Positions 23,425-34,884 of a stretch of 64,000 nucleotides of DNA are shown here, piece after piece (the stretch's first letter is position 1; the number at the start of each line of letters is the position of its first letter). This DNA is from Desmodus rotundus (Eukaryota; Chordata; Mammalia; Chiroptera; Phyllostomidae). Where the stretch lies: contig NC_071388.1 in the NCBI RefSeq assembly GCF_022682495.2, forward strand, positions 82,089,073 to 82,153,072, in the 5' to 3' direction. The translations under genes were made by a program, and so were the position numbers. The notes beneath the pieces were generated by a model. The model did not search any database. It was not told where the DNA came from and was given only the letters and a program-made list of their open reading frames with translations.

Positions 23425-23995
23425 TTGTAACCCACCCCACTATTCTTTTGACATTGTTTCTGTAAGTGCTGACTCTGACTGATATGTAGCTTGTAGATAA
23501 ATAGCGTGTTTGCATAAGAATCCTAGAAACTAACTCCAAAAGATACAGACTCCAACCTTCAGGCATCCCAGCTCCGGGAGATTTGCTGACTCTCATCCAC
23601 GGAGCCAGGATGACATGGAGCCAGGATGACTAAATCAGGATGATGCACACTGGGCATCACTGCCTTATCAGAATGGACTGTGCTCGTCTTCATGAAGAAA
23701 ACTTTTCAACCCCCTCCCTTAATCTCTTTGTTCTTCTCCCTGTCTCCCTCCTTATAAAAACCTCTGCCTCCACTGAGACATGGAGGTGGGCTTTGTGACA
23801 TTAGTCCTCCATCTTCTCAGGAGACGGGCTTTGAGACAAGAGTCCCCCGTCTTTTCAGGGAGTTGGGCTTTGAGACAAGTCCCCCACCTTCCAGATGGCT
23901 GGCTTCTGAATAAGCCACTTTCCTTTACATCAGTACCTGCCTATTGAGTATTGGCTTTCACAGTGGTAGGCAGCCGGACCTGCATCCCATTACAG
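23425..23995 (+). mobile_element. solo LTR, ERV1 (gammaretrovirus-like)
   Basis: A CCTCCCT-rich U3 leads to a TATA-like TTATAAAA (23752-23759). Next comes a leader with three roughly 39-bp repeats (23784-23897), a GAATAAGCC polyadenylation-like motif near 23908, and a 'ggctttcacagtgg' U5 end. This architecture is that of gammaretroviral LTRs. The start is an estimate, and the end could be the CA at 23962 or at 23994. Sequence to the right (to 24060) resembles a leader but no gag follows, so this is a solo or truncated LTR. Confidence 0.6.
23784..23897 (+). repeat. three tandem 39-bp repeats in LTR leader
   Basis: Each unit carries a GGGCTTTGAGACA-like core, a pyrimidine-rich CCCCCGTCTTTTCAGG-like core, and then the next unit. 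Unit 1 (23784-23821) differs at several positions. Units 2 (23822-23860) and 3 (23861-23897) are close. All three lie downstream of the TATA-like box, so they would have been within the transcribed R region. Confidence 0.75.
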
Positions 23996-24032
23996 TTTTC
24001 AGTGACCCGTCTGGGACAACACAGATCTCGAG

Positions 24033-24060
24033 AAGGCCCAGAAGGCCCAGAAGGCCCAGG
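24033..24060 (+). repeat. 9-bp tandem repeat, three copies
   Basis: The unit GAAGGCCCA is repeated three times just downstream of the ERV1-like LTR. It is short, perfect and probably young. Confidence 0.8.
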
Positions 24061-24688
24061 TTGGGAGTTCCAGCTGACCTTGCATTCAATTACACTATGA
24101 AATATTTTTAAACCCTGAAGCAGAAACACAGGGTGTATATTACAGAGGATCCAGACTTAGACTGGGGAGTCATGGAAGGTATATTTTGGAAAATGACATG
24201 TTAAAAGATAATTATCAAAGGAAGGTTAAAAAATCAGGTAAAATATTGACTGTCATGCAAATGTAAAACAGGTGTTGAAGATTGTATTTTAGTCATGATG
24301 GAAACATACAGATGGTATAACTGGTCGAGAGACCAAATATACAAATGCTTAAACACAGTACGTAATTTAGGTCTTGACTTACCTAGGGAAAGATAAACAC
24401 TCTCTCTTGATAAACTAAAGACTATGTAGACATCCTAGGTTCTTATAAAGTTGAATTGAGAGTATCCCTAAATTTAACATATCATTGCAGACAATATCAA
24501 ATGGGTGAAGGTTTTTCTGAGATGGTGACACCTCTTTATGGGTTGACAGTATCCTCAATAAGTGATCATCTCCCATGGGAGTTCCAAAATAAACAGGTTT
24601 CTGAAACCTGAGGAAGTCTCATTCCTAGGTACCACTGCTATCTGTGTGTGAGTGATCTGCACAAACCTTGGAATTTTAACTCAGCTTC
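24061..24688. other. unassigned spacer
   Basis: No recognised element. Confidence 0.4.
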
Positions 24689-24689
24689 A

Positions 24690-26135
24690 TGGGGACCATC
24701 AAAAACCTACTGTCACTGAAAAAAGGCAAGAAGAGGAAATTGAAGGCATACGTTAGGAAGGCATAAAACTATCTTTGTTCACAGAGACATGATTGTTTAT
24801 GTAAAAAATCTGAGAGAATTGACCAAAAACCTTTCAAAACTAATAAACTGTTATAAGCCATGTTGCAGGATAAAAGATCACTATACAAAGGACAATCAGT
24901 TTCCTCTATACCAGCAATGAACAAGTAGAATTTGAAATAAAGAAGACAATATTATATACATTAGCATGCCCCCAAATTAAATTTTTAGACATAAATCTAA
25001 CAATCTGTACAAAATTTACATGAGAAAATACAAAAGTGTAATGAATAAAACAAAAGAAGAACTGAATAACATGAGATGTTCCATATTCATATGTAAGAAG
25101 ACTCAATATTATAAAGATATTGGTTATTTCCCACTTGGTCTATAGATCTAATTCATTCCTAACCAAGATTCCAAAAATTTACTTTATGGATACTGAGAAA
25201 CTCACCCCGAGATTTATATAGAGAGGTGAAGAACACAGAATAGTCAACACAATTTTGAAGGAGAAAAACAAATATGGAGGGTTGATGCTATTCAACTTCA
25301 AGACTTCCTATAAAGTTATGGTGATCCAGACAAGGTGGTACTGGTGAAAGAACAGGCAAATAGATCAACAGAACAGAATAAAGAGCCCAGAGTAGTTATT
25401 TGAACTTTGACAAAAGAGCAAAAGCAATACAATGGAACAAAGAGTGTCTCAGCAAATGGTAGAACAACTAAACATACCATACAGAAAAAATAATGAATCT
25501 CGACACAGACTGTATATTCTTCACAAAAATTAACTCAAATGTAAAATGTATTTTGACCCAAATGCATAACACAAAACTATCTCTTAGGAGATAACCTAGG
25601 TGACCTAGGTGACCTCGGGTATGGCGATGCCTTTTTTGATACAACACTCAAGACACAATTTATGAAATAAATAATTGATAAGCTGAGCTCCATTAAAACT
25701 AAACCTTCTACGCTGTGAAAGACACTGTCAAGAGAATAAAAAGACTGCCCACCAACTGGGAGAAAATATTTGCAAAATACACACACAACAAAGGTAATAT
25801 GTATTACCCAATGTGTACAAAGAACTCTTAACACAACAATGAGGAAACAAACAACCTGATTAAAAAATGGACAAAATATTCGAAGAGACATCTCACCACA
25901 GAAGATACACAGATGTCAAATAAGCATATTAAAATATCGTTCACATAAGACATCATTGGACATCTTGAAACTGAAAAAATAGACAATTAAAACCCATTAC
26001 ACACTTATTAGAATAGCCCAACACGGAAGACTGACAACAGCAAATGCTGGTCACGATGCAGAACACCAGGGACTCTCACGCCTTGCTGGTGAGAACACAA
26101 AATGACATAGTCACTTTGAAAGACAGTTTGACTGT
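24690..26135 (+). mobile_element. old L1M ORF2 remnant
   Basis: Diverged L1 ORF2 from the reverse-transcriptase catalytic region to near the C-terminus. The RT motif position (about 24780-24800) still reads like '...DMIVYVKNLREF', without an intact YADD. Further landmarks are 'ggagggttgatgctattcaa' and 'ccaactgggagaaaatattt' (the 'TWEKIF' region), then 'tctcacgccttgctggtgag'. Many stops and indels, including a 'gacctaggtgacctaggtga' duplication (25594-25613), show it is long dead. The minus-strand frames here are shadows. Confidence 0.8.
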
Positions 26136-29100
26136 ATTTTGTTTTTATTTTTTTACAAAAGCAAATATGCTCTAAGTTATAGCTAGTAAAGCCCAAGAAG
26201 TGTCCAGAAAAATGGAAGTCATTTATTTAGTTGTAGCATAAGTTATATCTAGAAGAATAATAGAATAGTAAGTTTCTAAAACAGAGAAAGGGAGGTCGAG
26301 AGAAAGTTCATTGACCTACTGAGGAATTTTTGCTTTCTGAATTGAGGCAATCGGGTGTCACTGAAACATTTTAAGCAAGGAATGGACATAATATGATGTT
26401 ATTTTAGAAGGGCTGATCTATCAGCAATGGGTAGGGTGAGTTGTGAGGGCTTGCCATAAAAATTGAGTGAGTTTAAGTTTGGGCAAGATGTGAAGTTTAA
26501 GAATATTGTATTTGTCTTATTTTATCTCATTTTATTATCACCTAATAATATATATTCTCATGAATTATCATTTTGAATCTGGTTGTTAGAAAACCAGATC
26601 AACAGGTTAATGGAAATCAGAAAGAAAAATAGACATATCGTATTTTGAAGAAAATAAGAATTCTTTGGGTGGACTTTATGTAAGATAGGATAAAAAGTGA
26701 AAGGTTGATTTGGATTGATGACGTGTTTTTGATTTTAGATGTCAGAGACTGGTTGGCAAAAATAGACATGTCAAGTGAAAATATGGTTTGAAGGAAAAAT
26801 AGTTAATTTATGATCTGCTGAAATTTAGTACTTTTGGACATCTCCAATGTGTGCATCTAGAAATATAGTTAGAATCTAGGTACTGGACAGTGTTATTAAT
26901 AAAGATCTGGAAGTCTTTCATATATACATTAACATCGAATTTATGAGACCATATTAAATTACTTAGTGACATAAATTTACACGTGCATTTTCTTTTAAGC
27001 TCCAAATCCAACTCATCACATTAAAAAAATTCCTCACTCATTTCAACTACTCACATAAGAATTTGTGATACTTTGAAAGCAGCTATGTCATCTGTGAAAA
27101 ATAGAACTTGCCAAGTAAACCCAAGGGTAGTCAAATTTGTCAATTGTGGAAAGAAATAGCAAACTGCTCAGGAGAAGAAAAATTATTTTCAAATATCTAA
27201 ATGTATTTGAGGAAAGCAGCCATTTAAAAATATCACATGTCTTCTTCAATGGATTACAAACTCTCAGAGGTCAAGAACAACATTTCATATGTAAATCTGG
27301 TATACTAACTGAAATCCCATGGTAATCATAAAATATTTATTGACTGAAGAAATAATTGACTACACTGTTTCAAAGACTCCTCCCACAATGAGCAGTAGCA
27401 CTAGGAGCAAAAGTTGTAGGGGCTGTCGGGTGAGAGTGGGAGCCCTGGCTATGGTGCTTACCAGAGGTGTGAGTTCGGAAAAACAGAGCTAACAGCATAA
27501 TTATAATAATCACTACTTAACAGGTTTATAATGAAGAATAAATAAAATAATGCATATGAAGGAAGTAATGAAAATATAATTAATATTCAATAAATTTAAG
27601 ATGAAAACAACTCTATTTGATAATGCATATTAATAGAAGTGTGCTGTTTCTTCCACTCTAACCTCATTTTACTCCTAAAGAGAATTTATATAGATATATT
27701 TTAGTTGAGTAACAATATACTGATTGGGGCACAGTACCTTCAGTGGAGTTCCAACTCTTCTGAAAAAGGAGGGTAAAGTTGGTGCCTACGTGGGGCTAAA
27801 CCGTGGTATGCTGTCTCTTTTTAATGAGACTGGAGAACAAAGTCAAGTTTAGAGATAGCAGTGCTTTGAGATCTGTTTCTCCACAAGGACATCTGGGGCA
27901 GGAGTCTGGGAAAGCTCTATTTCAGGTATTGGAGGGAAAATAATCTTTTGTTAGAATGTTGTTCTTGAGATATCTTCTTGATGGCTGGTATGCTTTTCCT
28001 GGACTGGTCTTTTGTGCCACCAAGATTACGATAGTATAGTTGCATATTACTGTGCACTGAGGGAAAGAAGGTTTGAAAGAGGAACCTTCTGCTGAGCGAA
28101 AGAGCAACCTCTGTCCAAATTAGTTCCAGGCCTTAAAACTGACTGATTTGATTAAAAGTGTCTTCCTAATTGTCCACTCAAGGCATACGAAAGATTGCAT
28201 TAGCATTTGTGACCAGACATCATAGTAATATTGAATTCAAATGGGGAGAATGAAGAGGTTACTATTACTTCTCTGAACCAGGAATTTGAAACTTTTTAAA
28301 TCTTTTCCTATCTCTGTATTATATGTTTGTATATTTCTTGTTTCCCTTTACAATATTATTATTTTTTTTTTACTTTGGTTTCTGTAATGACATGTACATA
28401 AAACCAGATACACTATTACAGTAAGTATCCATAATTTATCTATAATACTGTGTTACAGAAATATTTATTGAGAACCCTCTCTCTGTAGGTCAGTATGCTG
28501 AGAGCTGGGAAGCATGCCAAAAGGAGTTAGATACGCATTACTCTTATGACACTTCCAGTATAACGTGGGAGAAAAGTAGTGCAGATAATACAATAAGATG
28601 AGGGTAAATATTTTAAAATCTGAGAATTGTGATGACATTAACATAAATAGGTCTCCTTGAACTACAAGATGAAGAATTCAGTTACACATACAAAATTTGA
28701 GAGAAAGGCAACATAAATAGGCTGAATGTAAAAAAGAGGCCAGTGTTGAGTAGAGCAAGCTAAGGAGTATATGACAACAAAATAAACAAATCTATGAAAG
28801 TAAGGATGTAAAGAAAGACTCTTTTGTGGCTTGGACTGTAATGTACTTTTGCAACAAGCTCTCAGGTTGTTCTTTGGCTTTCATTTCTTTAAATAAAAAT
28901 ATATATTGATCATCTACTATACATGTCAAGTCCTGTGGTGTTGGCCAGTGAACAAAATAGTCTAAAATCCCTGTTCACATGAAATTTACAATCTAACAAA
29001 TCACACAAAGCAAGCAACTTAAAATCATACAGAATATACTATGTGGAGATAAGAGCTTTGGAGAAAGTTGAAACAACCTCAGAGTACAGGGAGTGCCAGA

Positions 29101-30118
29101 GTTGGGAAGGAGAATCTCTAGTTAACACAGATCCTTGCTAAGCAAGTTACAAACCTTGAAGTGTGTGGGGCAGATAGTTGGATGGCTGGGGAAAGGACAC
29201 TGCTGGCAGAGGGAATAGGCATATATATATTCCCTGAAGTGGCTACATGTTTGAAATATTCCAACTGTCACCAGAAATGGACTGGGCAAGGAGTAGGTCT
29301 GCCGTGGGCCAGCCTGCAGTGTGCCGAGTCTTGACTTTGTAAAGGCAAGTTTCACAACATGAGTCCAGGTGACTTTGAGAGCACTTTTGTTAAAACTGGA
29401 TACAGTGAAACAAGGAAAAAGAAGCAGCAGGAGACAGCCTAGTCAGAGCTGCTTTGGCTCACTGAGAAAAAAAGTCACAATGAAAAAAGTAAACCAAGAT
29501 GGGGCTTCTGTCAACTCAATGGAAAGTCAGAGAAAAGAGGGCCTTAGAGACAGGTTCAGGGGGTTAACCTGGGACGAGCTGCTGCTGCCCATTGCTCCCT
29601 GGTTGCAAGCCTCCTGGGGTCCCTTAGAGTTTAGGAGATGCATGCCTGTGGGGAAGGAAGAGGAGAAAGGAAAAGGCTTAGGTGTGCTCCCAGTGGGAGA
29701 GAACAAGCTGTGTCCTTTGTCTTGAGTGTCTTAAAGGGTAGGGAGTTTAGGGAACGTCTTACAGGAGATTTATTCCCTTAACTTCATCTGTTCTTGGGTT
29801 CCATTGGCACAAAAGACACTAATTGGATTCCTGCTCTCTATCCTCCTGAGTAGGATTATTTAAGCTATTCACCCTCTGGGTGGGGAGAAGTGTAAACCAT
29901 TTACTCTTAAGTGGCCTTGGTTATACAGGTAGTATTTGCAGTTTACTAGATGGCTGTAAACTGCTTGGCCTTTTAACTTTTTTAATTTCCCTACTCCCTT
30001 TTTCCTGCTTGTCTCACAGTGAATCTAATGTAATTGAATGAGAAGGGTGGAGAGGAGTAGATGCTTATAGAAATTAATGTGGGAGTGAGAGGGTTATATT
30101 GGGTAAAGACATATTGTA
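26136..30118. other. mostly unassigned; contains old repeat traces
   Basis: Recognisable traces only: 26290-26480 resembles the ancient repeat of 30120-32320. 27490-27580 resembles a MIR tail. 28455-28640 and 28890-29040 resemble an old mammal-wide repeat with 'ccctgttcacatgaaattta' wording. 29369-29725 holds a 118-codon plus frame with no motif I recognise. None of this supports a gene. The remainder is AT-rich and featureless to my reading. Confidence 0.35.
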
Positions 30119-30193
30119 AGAATGTTGACTTTTTCTGAATGATGAGTAAGATGTCATTTTGAGCAGAAGAGGGAATGGCATGATCTGAATTAT

Positions 30194-31048
30194 TGTTGGG
30201 AACCTCGCTGCCTGGTTTCAGAAACTGTAACACCTCGTGCCTAAGGCTGAACGAAAAGACCTTGGGACCATAAGCCATTAAGGAGACAAAGCTTATCTTC
30301 CTTGTAGGGGCGCCACTTCTGCCCCCTTTTACTTCACCCTGCTTGGCCCTGGGTGGATGACTGGTTAACCAATGACAAGTAAGATTCCTCAAAGGAGGGA
30401 TGACCTAAGATAAGACAGGCATGGTCACAAAGAGGCCCTCAGGGAAGGACTTGGGGGACTATAGGAAAAGGGGGTAATGAACACTCACCCCTCAGCTTTG
30501 ACAAAGCCTGAGTCCTGATTCTGTCTGTAAGAAGTCTCCTAATCTCTTGGCTGCCTTACTTCTGCTGCCCAATTTAAACTTGAAACAATCACTTAAGCCT
30601 GAAACAATGCCAGAGGTGGGTGCGGCCCTGTGCTGGAAAGGGCAGTTCCCAGGGCAATTGGACCCAGGAAGGAATGCACAAAATCCTGTGAAACCTGCTT
30701 TGCTAGTACCCTCAATTTAAATGATAAGGGTCCAAGCATAGAATGAGTTTGTTTCCCCAGTTTTATGGCCCTTAGCTATCTGACCCTGACTCAGAATAAG
30801 CCTTGAGTTCTTTCTTTGTTATCTATTGTTTGATCCTTACTGCCTGACAATGATTTATGAGCTTTATGTATAGGCCCTGCATTCCTATGCAAATTAAACC
30901 CAATAAAAGCCCATTGAGGAACAGACTCCTGGTCCTTCTCCTCTGAGAGATGGGCCACCTTTCCTCCCTAAGCAGATCATGTCTTGGTAGAGTTATTCTC
31001 ATCTGTGGTGGATGGAGGGGGAGGATCTGCAGGCAGAGCCCCCTTACA
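30194..31048 (+). mobile_element. solo LTR 'B', class II (ERVK-like), perfect 6-bp target duplication
   Basis: An 855-bp LTR starting TGTTGGGAACC and ending CTTACA, flanked on both sides by AATTAT (30188-30193 and 31049-31054). An AATAAAAGCCC polyadenylation signal is at about 30902-30912. The U3 part is collinear with LTR 'A' (minus strand of 9268-10091), sharing for example 'ctgcttggccctgg' and 'gaggccctcagggaaggact'. The R/U5 part is different. There is no internal retroviral sequence, so it is a solo LTR. Confidence 0.9.
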
Positions 31049-31209
31049 AATTATTTTCTTGCTCTGTGTAGAATAGAATACAGGGAAACGAAAGACCAGA
31101 GCAGGGAGATGAGTTAAACGTTGATGGTAATAACTTAAGCAAAAGATGAAGGTGGCCAGTTGATCCAGCATGTTAAAGTGTAAATGATACAGAGAGATCT
31201 GATCAGATC

Positions 31210-31871
31210 AATGAGGAGAGTAGGGAGGAGGTTGCCTGAGGCAACGGTCAACAGTCTAGTACAGGGTTGGCTGAGATGCTGAAAGTCTCCAGAGCACATG
31301 GAATTATGGGCCAGAAGATTTAAAATTAAAGGAGGGTAGAGGCTGTCTCTCTGGCTCTCTTCCTCAAGGATGCCTGGATGATCATGTTGTAGCCACCTGT
31401 GTTTCCTAAAGGATGGTATTTTGGATGGAAGAAACTGCAGGTGCAGCCTAAGATTGGGCTGGCCTGGCAGAGGTTGGCAGGGTTATTCTTCTTTGGATGT
31501 TCTAGAGGGATCAGGCTCTGAGGCAGAAGCCTGCCATTCTTCCAAAATTGTGTAGCTTTTGTATCTTATGTTTTAGTTTGTAAACTAATCCTATAGAAAT
31601 AAGGTAATTAAAAACTAACAAGGTGAATGATAGGAGAACTCAGGAGTTAAAAATTTTAGCTATGATTAATAGGCTTAAATGATTAAAGCTATAACTAATG
31701 AGTTAAAGAGTTTAGCCTTAATTGTTATGTATAAGTGACTAATGCACATGGAAAGCTGTTATTCCAAAATTGTGTAGCTTTTGAATAAAGACTCCTCTCC
31801 TTTGTCACCAAACCTTTGCCTCTGGAAAGGGTAGTAGTGGGCAGCAGGACCCTGCTTGCTGTTCGGTAACA
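31210..31871 (+). mobile_element. probable second LTR inserted in the ancient repeat
   Basis: It interrupts the ancient repeat between about 31210 and 31871. Its 3' part looks like R/U5: TTGAATAAAGACTCCTCTCC (31784-31803), then a leader, ending GGTAACA at 31865-31871. A 22-bp direct repeat (CCAAAATTGTGTAGC core) occurs at 31543-31564 and 31766-31787. Its start and a target duplication could not be settled. It may be ERV1-like by its end sequence. Confidence 0.45.
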
Positions 31872-32320
31872 TAAATGCTTAAATATAATGGTTCAAGGTA
31901 TATTTTGAAGGTTAAATGAATTGGATTCACTGATATGTTGACTACGTGGTTTGAGTGACAATCAAGTTCTTTTGCTCCAGGCAACTGGAGTAAGTGGGGT
32001 TGCCTTTTACTAAGATGGGAAACAGAACACATTTAGGGGAACATCTGGAGTTTTGTTTTAGGAATTTAAGTTTGAAATACCTACTTTATATTCAAGCAAA
32101 GGCAGTTTAATATTTAATTTTTGTATTTGAAAAGGCAGCTTAACATTCAATCCTGGATGAAAAGTCAGGTTTAGAATGATGAATGTGGGGGCTCTCAGAA
32201 TATGGAGAGTACATAAAGCCTTGAGACTTGGTGAGTATGAAGAAAGGGGGAGAAGAGAGTAAACAGTATCCATGGACTGGATGAGAGAACTCAGGTCTCT
32301 CCGATGTTTACAGAATTGGA

Positions 32321-32985
32321 GCTCAAAAATATAAAAATTAGAGAGTGCAACCAGTTAGTAAGGAAGAAAAACAGGAGAAAGCAGTGATACAGAATCTGAG
32401 TAAAGTTGGGTTTTTTTAAATAGAGAAATAGCTTATTGTATCCAATGATGCTCACAGTTCAATTAAGATGTGGATTGAGAATTAAGCATAGGATTTAGGA
32501 ACAGGAAAGTCACTGATGATTTGACCTTGAAGAACCAATAAGAGTTCAGCCAAGGAAGAATGAAAAGAGTGTGATAAAGGAGTAGAATATCCCCAAATGA
32601 TATTGTGTTCATTGAGGGTTTCCTGCTGCAACAAAAGAGTAACTTCTTTCCTTCTTCCTAGCAAAAAGACATTATCATTTTGTAGGCACCAACTAGAATT
32701 CCATAAACAACTCAAATTGACATCGAATGGCACCAAAATTGTCTGCTTATCTTTCCACTAACAAAGTAAATGTCTTAAAATTGTTTTGTCAAAAAAGTAA
32801 AATAACAAAGAGCAATGTCCATCAAGGAAACACAGATCCACCTTTTACGACAAGCAGATTGAGCAAGGTCCCAGCAGGATTCTGTGTGATGATGAGTGCG
32901 TGAGGAAAGTTACCTTCCTTTCTTTTGCTGAATTAGTCTTGTAAGTCCCCCTTTCCCCAGTGAAATCTAGTTCTCAACCCATGCT
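32321..32985. other. unassigned spacer
   Basis: No recognised element. Small minus frame 32482-32736 has no motif. Confidence 0.4.
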
Positions 32986-32989
32986 GTGT

Positions 32990-33415
32990 GATGTGGAATC
33001 TTACTCTCTGTAGTATGAAAGGGTGCGGTATATTCTTTTAAAAGTGCTGCAGTATTCTCCTCCTATATCCATACTTCTTGGAAATGTGACTTTGCATGTC
33101 TTCCCATAATGATATAGAATATTTTCCCCACCTCTTTTTCTGAGCTTGCTTTGACCAGTAGACTGTAAGAGAAGTGACATTGTGTCGGTTCTGAGAATAT
33201 ATCTCAAGAGACCTGACATACTAAGTCTTTTTAGTCAAGTACTTTGTGCAGGTGGAACCATTCTAGAGAAGCTAACAGATCTACCACCTTACTGAGAAGC
33301 AAGAATGAGCCAAACCTAGATCAAAAGAAACGTCCAGCTGACTGAATACTTATGATTAACATGAATGTTGTTTTGGGTTACCATGTTCTGGTATGGTTGT
33401 TAATATTATAATAAG
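32990..33415 (+). mobile_element. ancient LTR/MaLR-like repeat, diverged
   Basis: The landmarks 'ctgagcttgctttgaccagt' and 'gtccagctgactgaatactt', then a 'gaatgttgttttgggttacc' end region, follow the order of a common old mammal-wide repeat. The ends are lost and the family call is tentative. Confidence 0.4.
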
Positions 33416-34279
33416 CAGCTCTTATGGAGAGCATATAGAAAACGCTTTTGAGCTTTCCATAAATGGGTATAAAGAAATGGAGTAGTAGTTGGAGAAAGAT
33501 ATGGGGACAAAAAGATTTTGAAATTTGTGACATATAAAACTTCTATTGTCTACTATTGGAAATGAAAGAATAGAAAAGGGGAGATAATTGAGAATATAGA
33601 ACTATTAGAATGCAAATTCTATGAATAGAGGACTTTTTGACATTTTTTTAACTGTTAGTAATATTTTGTTGAATAATCAGTGAATACAAGATATAGAAAC
33701 ATAGACATACCTCTGTATGAATTATCTAACAATATCTTAAAATTTACATATTAAGTGCTGAACTCCTGAGGTTGTCCACAAGAATCTTCTTCTCAGAACT
33801 ATACTCATTAGTTTTATTTCTATTCACTTATTCACAAATGTCTATTTGGTAAGTGAGTTCTATGTGCTAGATGCTGCACTCAGTGCTGGGGATACAGCTG
33901 TGATCCAAAGAGACAGGCCTGTTCTTTGATGGATCTTGCTGCATAAGAGAAATAAAAGCAGAAAAATAAAATAAGAAATATTTAGTTAGTTATATTTGTG
34001 AGAAACAGTATAAAAGTTATAAGGATATTTAACAGGGGAGACATAGAAGGTATTATTCTGCAGTATGTCAACTAGAAATTTAGAAAAATCTTTTATTTCT
34101 CTTTTATCTCCTAGTCTTGATCAGTGATAAATAAAACTGTTTTCATTCTAATCTATTCCATTCATGCCCATTTTTACTGCTTTGTATCAGCAAATAGGCC
34201 TTAATATTTATTTCTTGAACTATTTCAAAGTTTTCCAATAAGCTTTCTTCACCTATATTACTCCTTTTTGTATCAAGTT
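33416..34279. other. unassigned, with an old repeat trace
   Basis: 33830-34080 ('gatgctgcactcagtgctgg', 'ggatacagctgtgat') looks like the same class of old mammal-wide repeat noted at 28890. Otherwise featureless. Confidence 0.35.
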
Positions 34280-34290
34280 TCTCCCATTCT

Positions 34291-34509
34291 ATAATTAATT
34301 TTTTAATGATTTTATTTATTTCATTTTTTAGAGAGGGGAAGGAAGAGAGAAAGAGAGGGAGAGAAATATTAATGTGTGGTTGCCTCTCATGTACCCCCTA
34401 CTGGGGACCTGGCTTGAAGCCCAGGCATGTGCCCTAGGCTGGGAATCGAACTGGCGACCCTTTGATTCATAGGCTGGCACTCAACCACTGAGTCACACCA
34501 GCCAGGGCA
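34291..34509 (-). mobile_element. Ves SINE with target duplication
   Basis: A complete antisense Ves SINE. On the minus strand it begins with the 'ccctggctggtgtgactcag' tRNA-like head and includes a box B-like GGTTCGATTCCCAGC (34440-34454). It ends with a purine/pyrimidine linker and an A-rich tail (left end on plus). An 11-bp duplication with one mismatch flanks it: TCTCCCATTCT at 34280-34290 and TCTCCCATCCT at 34510-34520. This is strong evidence for a microbat genome. Confidence 0.92.
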
Positions 34510-34520
34510 TCTCCCATCCT

Positions 34521-34872
34521 AAAACAGCACAAAAAAATAGGTTTTTTTGTATGGTCCTTTAAAATCTAGTCCAAACTAATTTTTGAAAATCTCCTTTAAT
34601 TGCATTTCTTTACATCTAGCTTAAGTTGATTCAGAAACTCTTATTCCAACACAATTTTCTTCTTAAGAATAAGTTTATTTAGAATACTCACTGTTCAGTG
34701 AATAAAATATAATTTCCATGGCCTATGCCTTTGGTAAGGGTGGTTCCTCATCCTCAAAACTGCTTAACCTAATTTTAACTTATGACAGCATCTGCATTTT
34801 TAATAGACAAATGCAATTTTATCATCTCCTTGCTGTTCATGTTGACCTTATTATTTATAACTGCTGCATTTT
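34521..34872. other. unassigned spacer
   Basis: AT-rich, no element recognised. Confidence 0.4.
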
Positions 34873-34884
34873 CTCTGAGCTTAT

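Larger units (their letters stand above)
30120..32320 (+). mobile_element. one ancient mammal-wide repeat copy, split by two insertions
   Basis: Three separated pieces (30120-30193, 31049-31210, about 31872-32320) read as one continuous old repeat once the inserts are removed mentally. The landmarks run in order: 'gggaatggcatgatctgaat', 'agagcagggagatgagttaa', 'gatgaaggtggcc', 'ggtatattttgaaggttaaa', 'tccatggactggatgagaga'. I know this series from many mammals but cannot name the family with certainty. LTR 'B' and a second LTR-like block interrupt it. Confidence 0.6.

Noticed and set aside
23784..23897. CRISPR-like repeat array
   Set aside because: The three 39-bp units are adjacent with no spacers, lie in a retroviral LTR, and the genome is mammalian.
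29369..29725. 118-codon plus frame, basic N-terminal part
   Set aside because: No family motif, no ordered domains and no conserved context. Compatible with chance in a GC-richer patch.
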